Shown here piece after piece: positions 48,901 through 57,900 of a stretch of 64,000 nt of DNA. The notes beneath the pieces were generated by a model. The model searched no databases and was not told the origin of the DNA. It saw only the letters and a program-made list of their open reading frames with translations. The first letter of the stretch is position 1; the number at the start of each line of letters is the position of its first letter. Origin of the DNA: Tubulanus polymorphus (Eukaryota > Nemertea > Palaeonemertea > Tubulaniformes > Tubulanidae); NCBI RefSeq assembly GCF_964204645.1, contig NC_134035.1:430001-494000 (forward strand), given 5' to 3'. The translations under genes and the position numbers were made by a program.

Positions 48901-51900
48901 AAATGAACGTAATCATAAAATCGTAATTATAAAATAGAAACTTACTCGTGCAGGAATGGCCGCTGCCGCTGTTGTTGTTGTTGGTGGTTTCTGCTGCAAT
49001 AAAAGAAAGAAAATTCAGTTTTGTTTTAAATTTCATATTCAGCAGCAAACGTTAATAAACACAGTAGACATAAAAACTGGACAGGTTCATATAGATATCT
49101 GTATCTGAAAAATGATTTTGATGTCATTAGCATAAATTTCTTACATTAAGTTAAAATCAAACATGCCACATGGTAAATCATTTTGAAGGGAATCGAACTC
49201 AGATTAAATTCTGTAACTTTTGACAAAATTCTGATGAAAAGCTCTTTAAGAATCGATTGTTATATTATTTGATGATCATTGGTTTACATATATCTGTTGG
49301 TTAATATTATCAATGAACTTGTGGTCCAGTCGCCAATCCCACGCGAAAAATGATTTGGACGCTTGATAATCAGACTTATTTGATATTCAACGCCCCCTGG
49401 TGAAAATATACAAAAACCGTTGACCTTGAAACTCGTCACTATCATAGAAAATGTCGCAAGTGAACAGATGGAGAGATGAATAGACGGACAAAAAAGTCCA
49501 TGATACAGAAAACTTCAAACTTACAAATGCTGCTGCTGTTTTTGCTGCTGCTGCTGCTGCTGCTGCTTTCGTCTGCTATAAAAGAAAAGAGAATTCATGA
49601 ATTTCTTGCGTTATTTCGTATTCAGTTGCAAACATTAAACATAGATCATATCTTGATTAAAACAAAAGAAACAAAAAACAAGTTTTTTATCTGTGTTTGG
49701 AAAAACTCTGATATTTATGTAACTTTGAAATTGATATTTCTGTATTCGTTTGTTTTACGGTTTAAAAGATATAAAGTCCATTAAACAGACAAATTCAAAC
49801 TTACTTCTAATGCTTTTTTTTTCCTTTCCCTCTGGAAAGAAAAGAGAATTAATTTATTTAGTTTTGTTATTTCAGACTCAGTAACTGTGTGACCTAAATC
49901 CGCCTGTAATTATTCGAAAGAATTTACTTACTTCCATTTTTCTCTTCTCTTTCAGAGTCTATTAAATAAAAACGATTCAATTAAATTCTTTTTCTATTTT
50001 CAAGAGTGATGAGAGTAATCAACAATAGAAATTTCGGCGACGATAAACTAGAAATTATTGTGTGATTGTTTGGTATCAGCTGAGCTGTTAAAATGAGGAG
50101 AAACTAAAACTTAGCAAAGTGGCAACAACTGGAAGACAGGTAAAGAATGTTGCAGTCTTCGTAAAAAACGACAGAGTTTACTTAATTTGTTATTGACTTC
50201 GAAAGAATTAAGCTTAGCCGTCTTAAAGCGAAGTTTCACGGGAATCCATCGAGAAATAAAGGGCAAACTTTGGTTTTTCGTAGCTAGTCGACCAATGGTT
50301 GGAAATCACTGAACGCCCGATAGCTCAGTCGAAACATATTCCAGCCATCTTGGAATCATGAAGTCCGAACTACAGCGACCGTGCTCAATACCACAGTCGA
50401 TCATTTCTGACTATAGTCATAACTGACATTCTGTTGCACTTAGTTCACAAATAGTCGACTAACTGCGATAACCAAAGTTCGTCCAGGCTTTGTAGCGCTA
50501 AAAATAAATTCAAGATGGCCGCCGATGACATCCTTCAATAGGGGTTAACGTGTGCCCTATATCGCACCGAGGATTGCAGGCTGGATGATGCTGGGACTGC
50601 ACACACTGAGTAAGATTAGATGGCCCCCACAACCGAAGAAACATTAATATACTCTCATATTATAGTTGTCATAATCAAGTATGGATATTATTAACACTAT
50701 TATTCTTACCTCCTGCGCGACGAGCCGGTCGCGTAGTTCGTGGGCGTACTCGTAGCAGTTGTCAACTGCTACTTTCGGCCCACGAACTACCACAATGGCG
50801 TGTACCCTCGGCGTATCTACGATCACTTGCTGTAAATAGAGAACAAAAGAGACTGTATGAGCATTTTAAATCAGTAGCAGTTTGAAAGTGATGAGAAATA
50901 AACGTCATTCACTGAAAGCTCGTTATATACAACAATGAATTTCAGTAATCTGTTCGTTTATAATCGATATGAAATTATTAAAATGTTTTATTTTGGACGG
51001 AATTCTCAGGTTTATAATAAAACTAAGAAATAGTTAGATAAGTCGTTATATCCAAAGTCATTTTAACGTGAATACAAAATGTATAGAGCATTTTCACCCT
51101 TTGACTGTTTAATTTATGTAATCAAAGTGGCTCCCCCTAGGGTAAGCTGCACTTCCTTTGAAATCAATCTTTTTCACATTACCGGATGTTTTCGCGTCAG
51201 CGTCTTCTGGAACGAGGCCCTGAGCGACGTCCCCAACTTTAATTCGAAAACTGTTTCGATTTCCTGAAATATAAATGAAAAATTTTACATCTCCATAAAT
51301 ATCAATTAGAGGAAAACTGAAAGAGGTGTTTATTGACACCTTGAATGACACATGAATTGCTTGTCAACGATTGACGATATATGAATTAATCGGGGTCGAA
51401 TTCTGTATTTTCCTTTCATAGGAATGAAAGTTACGAAAGCAGTGTTGTCGTATGTCAGTTACATCTTTATTCTTCAAGTTCTCCGTGTTCCTGTTCCGTC
51501 CGATGAGTCGGGGTAGTCAATCAGTGTGACTACTAGCAGGATCAATAAATATATGTTGAATTTGAATATATCGATGATTGAATTGAACTGACCGGCAAAA
51601 TCTCTAGTCTCTAGCCCCGATATATCAACGAGGTAATACCGGTACACAAATGTCTATTGCCAATAAGACATATATAAAATTTATCGAACAGAAAACATAC
51701 AGAATGAAATATGTTATATTCAGAGTTGCCACTTATGTGAAGCTAAAAATCCGGAAAATAAGTCGGGGGTCTGGGGCCCTCCCCCCAAAAAAATTTTTAA
51801 ATTAGAACGCCAGGAGATGCGTTCTGGCGCAATACGCGTTATAGGCCTCACTTTCATTACCGCCTATAGATCTTTTTTTCAAATAGCAATTGGCTCCGGC

Positions 51901-54900
51901 AAATACACCTCATATATAAACCAGAGCCAAAAAAACAAACGAAGCGTCAGTCGATTTCGATCGTCGCGTCATCTTGGTTTAATCGTGTACTGCGCGCGGG
52001 GTTGTTGCCACTACGTGGCAGCACAATACGGCTTTTTCGAACCCTCTACGGAGCCGTCACGTTTTGATGTTTAGGGTCGAATCCCGAATTGATTTTATTT
52101 TTTTCGCGATGTTTTCTTTTGTGGTTATTTGACTTCTCCCGAAAATCCGGAAATGAAATTGGATTTTTTTTAAATCCGGAATTCCGGAGAAATCCGGAGA
52201 AGTGGCAACACTGTATATTACAAAATGGATAAGCGAACATTCACAATTGTAATTGTTATTTTGAAATGCTTCAATATTGAAATCTTCACCTGTCAAGGGA
52301 TTCGAACCCACTACGCTAAAGCTGTTCCCCGAACCCCCTGACCTCACGAGTCGTTGGAGTCGTTACTAGCCGACCAGAATCCGGTCGTACCAATCACAGC
52401 GCTTGTAACAAACCGTCAGTAGACTTATGTTGGTTTTCCCGTTAAATAGACCAATCAGCGAACGTTTTACCGAACAAGGAAGTATTTCGCAAATCGATAT
52501 ATGACGTCACGCGCAACAGCGCCAGTAATGAAATCACGCTTCATGAGGCCAGGGGGCTGGTGGAAGCGAGTTCGGGAGTGATACCGGACCCCTGGCAAGC
52601 GTTATATTACAAAATGGATAAGCGAACATTCACAATTGTAATTGTTATTTTGAAATGCTCCAATATTGATGACGTAGCGCACATTGACTCACACAAAACC
52701 ATAGGCGTCCCCGAGGGGGGTGCAGGGGTAGCGGACCCTTTTCAAGATAGCTAACTTCTCAAGTTAACATGTAATCAATGTTCAAGATTTTTCTTGCCAA
52801 TTTGACTTAAGTCCTTTAACTCTAAGTGATTCATTTAGAGCCTGGAAAACGTCTCTAAAGCCTCAAATTTAAAAAAAAGTTTTTTGGGGGAGGCCCCCCA
52901 AACACCAGACATTGTGCTTGGATGCTGGATTGATGCTTATTCGAACCCCGTATGAAAATTCCTGGGGACGCCTATGAGAACCTGTTTTAAATAACGCACA
53001 GGTATGAATGTATATGAACATCGTTGTAATTCCGGTTTTTACGGCATCAAAAAAGTTGCGATATTTGCTTCGCTATTAACACTCCCTCCCGTTAAATAAT
53101 ACAGTCGAAGTACCAAAAAATTGCATCAAAAGATTGAATCGTGAGAGCATCTCAAAAACGACATTTCAATAAATTGTCGTTAAGCCCTTGGGTTGTTTAT
53201 CCTATACCTGAAATTTAAGGAGTTAGCAAATAAACTGGTCGCTGAGCTATAATTAATTGGAGAGGCGCAGTGGCCAAGTGGACTAAGCCGCCGGTCACTG
53301 GTCTCGTCAATCCAGGGTTTATAGGTTCAAACCCTTGTGACGACAGAGTTTCTTAGTCGAATGTTTTTCTCTGGTCTCTTAAACAACGAATCCACTTATA
53401 ATGCCATGTGTGGCGCTTAGCGTTTTGAGGCTCTTAAAAAGAGCTATAATTCGTGCAAATTAGATCATTTTTCAAAAAATTGTTACCAATCTTTTCTAAG
53501 GGTCAGTCATACCCTAGAAACCTTTCAATTAACATTAAGCTCATCTCTTACAGTTTTCACTCTATGGAGCTCGAAAGTTTCTATCGATTTTCCTACTTTT
53601 ATGTTACCAATGATGGGCACTCTGAGTGTTTTTTTTTATCAAATCACCCGTGAGTGCTGAAAGAGTTATGCCCTTGGATGATATATACTGGGAGGTGGGT
53701 TGATCCGACGTGGCTCCTTAACTCATTTCCACCCAAACACGTACTCGTATGTTCGTTATCTCCCATCACATTCCTGCCAAAACCGTACTGGCAAAATGGT
53801 TGGCTTGTTTCTTAACTCAAAACCGTACCGATACGGTTGGCTTGTTTCTTAACTCAAAACCCTACCGATACGGTTTGCTTGATTCTTAACTCAAAACCGT
53901 ACCGATACGGTTGGCTTGATTCTTAACTCAAAACCGTACCGATACGGTTGGCTTGGTTCTTAACTCTAACGATAGATGGCGAATTCATCGCACAACACCA
54001 GTTAGTTTAATGCCTTTTAATACTAAACAAACTCATCAGTTGTTCTATACAGTGTGCGAGTGACATCATCTATTGAAATGGGGGCTGAACACGCATGAAC
54101 GAGCATATATTCTGCAAAATACTCCCTCTGCACTGGTTATCGCTACAGATTTTATCACTCTTAGAAGAAATGCCGCTTATTTTACATGAAAATGCAAGAC
54201 CAGATCAAAGATATAAAACAAATTTGATGAGAAGATATCTCTTCTTGTTTTTGTTTTATGAATCTCTGAAAAACACGGAAATCCTGGCAAAATGCAGCAT
54301 TGCCTGAAAAATAGGCGTGGCAGGCAAAGAGTTACGAATGTTCTTCATTTATATTCCCGCTTTTTTTCTCATATACCCTAATTATTCACTCGCCTTAAGC
54401 CCGCCGCACCGGCATAACATTTTTTTCGCCAAAACAGAAAACACACTTTTCAGAACACGTTTTGCCCACAAACAATAAAATGTTCAACGGACACGACATT
54501 TTGCTGTTCGGCGTTTTGTGTTTTGCCTTCCCCGCACACGGCATAACAAAAAAGAGGCTTTAACCTCATGTACTAACACAATACAAATCATTTTCATCTC
54601 AAGTCTCAACATATTACAATTGATAACCAGCCAACAGAATGGATACATCTAAACTTACTTCGATGTCTGGGGACGCCAACGTGGACCTCGTTCCAGTGTG
54701 ATGCTGTAAAAGAATAAAATTCATTAATACAAAGCCTAGGAATTGGTAAATCGACCATGGAAAACATCATCTTGTTTTGCAGAAAATCTACCAGGCGAAA
54801 GAAAAAAATGAGTCGGAATCTATTCAATCGTTGCGCTTATGAAAATCAGCACCAGTTTATGGGCATAAAAATGTGCGCCAAGAATTGAATTTGATGACCA

Positions 54901-57900
54901 ATACAAATAAACCAAAAATAGACAGGTTTGATATCTGTAACCGAACTGGATTTAGAGCCGCCTTTTTTCAGGTCAAAAACGATAAGTTACGAAGGGAATC
55001 GAACTCCGATTTAATTCTGTAACTTTGATGATAATTCTGACGAAAAACTCATAAGAATCGGTTGTTTCAAGGTAACAGAAGAATTAATACTTACTGCCTT
55101 TGCTGCTGTTTGTTTACGCTGATGACATGAAAGAAAAAAAGAGAATTCATTTTAGTTTTGTTATTTCACGTTCACACGTTAAATACAGTAAATATAAATA
55201 CATCAATAAGAGATACATAAAATATATGCACATATATCCGTGAGCAAATGCTTCCAGATTTTACTGTGTGTGCTAATGTTATATAAAAGAAACTTGATAT
55301 ATAAAATAATTCTAAGTGACGGGAATTTATTTCATTGAAAGCAGGATTATTTTCATGACTTTGTTCCTGGTATGAAATATACGATGAAAATCACAAACAA
55401 ATCATCGGCTGTCAGAAAGAAATAAACACCACAGAAATTCCATGATACAGAAAACTTCTCACTTACTTCTGGTGCTGTTGTTCTTGTCGTCGTCGAATTC
55501 TGTCGCAATAAAAAAAAAGAAGAGAATTCATGAATTTCTTGCATTATTTCATATTCAGTAGCAAACATTAAACACAGGAGATCATATTATAATTAAAACA
55601 AAAGACAAGTTTTATATCTGTATTCGGGAAAAACCTCGATATTTCAGTATTCGTTTGTTTTAGGGTTTTATTTAAACAATATAAAGTCCATTAAACAGAA
55701 AAATTCAAACTTACTGTATTCGTCGCTGTTTGTCTGTTCTGTTGCAATAAAAGAAAAGAGAATTCATTAATTTCTTGCATTAAAACTCTGATCTCTGTAA
55801 CTTTGATATTTCTGTATTCGTTTGTTTTACAGTTTGATTCAAACGATATAGAGTCCATGAAACAGAAAAATTCAAACTTCTGTTGTCATTGCTGCTGCTG
55901 CTGCTGCTGCTGCTGCCGCTGCAGCAGCAAACTGTCGCGATGAAAGAAAAGTAATTAATTGCGTTGTTATTTCATATTGAGTAGCACACATTTAACAGAG
56001 ATCATGATTAAAACGAATACCAGACAGGTTTAATATCTGGAAAAAGATTTCATCAGAGTAAACTTGTTACAATGAGAGAAAACCAAAAACACCACGCGAT
56101 AAATCAGTTTGATAATTCCTTTTATCGGGATATTTGCACTTTAAAAATGACAATTGTAATTATCATCATTACTATTATCGTTGTTACTACGAGTATGATG
56201 ATAATTATGAAAGACGAAATCAGTTACAACTTGCTTAAAGAGTTATGAAGTTTCAATGACTCTCAGCGAAAATGGTAGATATCATATTCCACCGAGGAGA
56301 TTAATAGAAAACTTACAAAATGAATTTCCGCTTCTACTGTTATCTAGAAAAGAGAATTAACATTCATATCTATAAAAATCATTCATTAAATGATCAATGA
56401 ATCTAAGCACCAGTTTTATGGAGACCAATGTTTACTTTAATAAATCTGGGTTAACTTGATTAAAAGTGAATTCAGTTAACTGAGCACGGGTTAAACATAA
56501 TACCAGTCTAACCGGCTTCAGAGGACCAGGTTAAACAAAACAGGTTTACATAAAATGATATCATAAAATCTAAACTTACTGGCGGCGGAATTTCCTCCAG
56601 GACTTCTGGCTGTTAGAAAAGAACAATAACATTCACATTCAGGTCAAAAACGATAAGTTATGAAGGGAATCAAACTCCGATTAAATTCTGTAATTTTGAT
56701 GATAATTCTGTTGAAAAACTCATAAGAATCGGTTGTTTCAAGGTAACAGAAGAATTAATACTTACTGCCTTTGCTGCTGTTTGTTTACGCTGATGACATG
56801 AAAGAAAAAAAGAGAATTCATTTTAGTTTTGTTATTTCACGTTCACACGTTAAATACAGTAAATATAAATACATCAATAAGAGATACATAAAATATATGC
56901 ACATATATCCGTGAGCAAATGCTTCCAGATTTTACTGTGTGCGCTAATGTTATATAAAAAAAACTTGATTATAAAATAATTCTAAGTGACGGGAATTTAT
57001 TTCATTGAAAGCAGGATTATTTTCATGACTTTGTTCCCGGTATGAAATATACAATGAAAATCACAAACAAATCATCGTCTGTCAGAAAGAAATAAACACG
57101 ACTAGAAATTCCATGATACAGAAAACTTCTCACTTACTTCTGGTGCTGTCGTTTTTGTCGTCGTCGTCGTCGTCGCTGAATTCTGTCGCAATAAAAAAAG
57201 AAGAGAATTCATGAATTTCTTGCATTATTTCATATTCAGTAGCAAACATTAAACACAGGAGATCATATTATAATTAAAACAAAAGACAAGTTTTATATCT
57301 GTATTCGGGAAAAACCTCGATATTTCAGTATTCGTTTGTTTTAGGGTTTTATTTAAACAATATAAAGTCCATTAAACAGAAAAATTCAAACTTACTGTAT
57401 TCGTCGCTGTTTGTCTGTTCTGTTGCAATAAAAGAAAAGAGAATTCATTAATTTCTTGCATTAAAACTCTGATCTCTGTAACTTTGATATTTCTGTATTC
57501 GTTTGTTTTACAGTTTGATTCAAACGATATAGAGTCCATGAAACAGAAAAATTCAAACTTCTGTTGTCGCTGCTGCTGCTGTTGCAGCAGCAAACTGTCG
57601 CGATGAAAGAATAGTAATTAATTGCGTTGTTATTTCATATTGAGTAGCACACATTTAACAGAGATCATTATTAAAACGAATACCAGACAGGTTTAATATC
57701 TGGAAAAAGATTTCATCAGAGTAAACTTGTTACAATGAGAGAAAACCAAAAACACCACGTGATAAATCAGTTTGATAATTCCTTTCATCGGGATATTTGC
57801 ACTTAAAAAATGACAATTGTAATTATTATCATTACTATTATCGTTATTACTACGAGTTTGATGATAATTATGAATTATATGCGCAAATATAAGCGTATGT

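Larger units (their letters stand above)
52980..54650. other. Long intron, repeat-derived
   Basis: Between exons 54659 and 51183. Apart from the SINE head and 37-bp minisatellite I see no exon-like segment with matching splice sites. Confidence 0.4.

Noticed and set aside
53262-53349. Functional tRNA gene
   Set aside because: A and B boxes are present but stems are imperfect and no acceptor stem closes; the same holds for the other tRNA-like segments.
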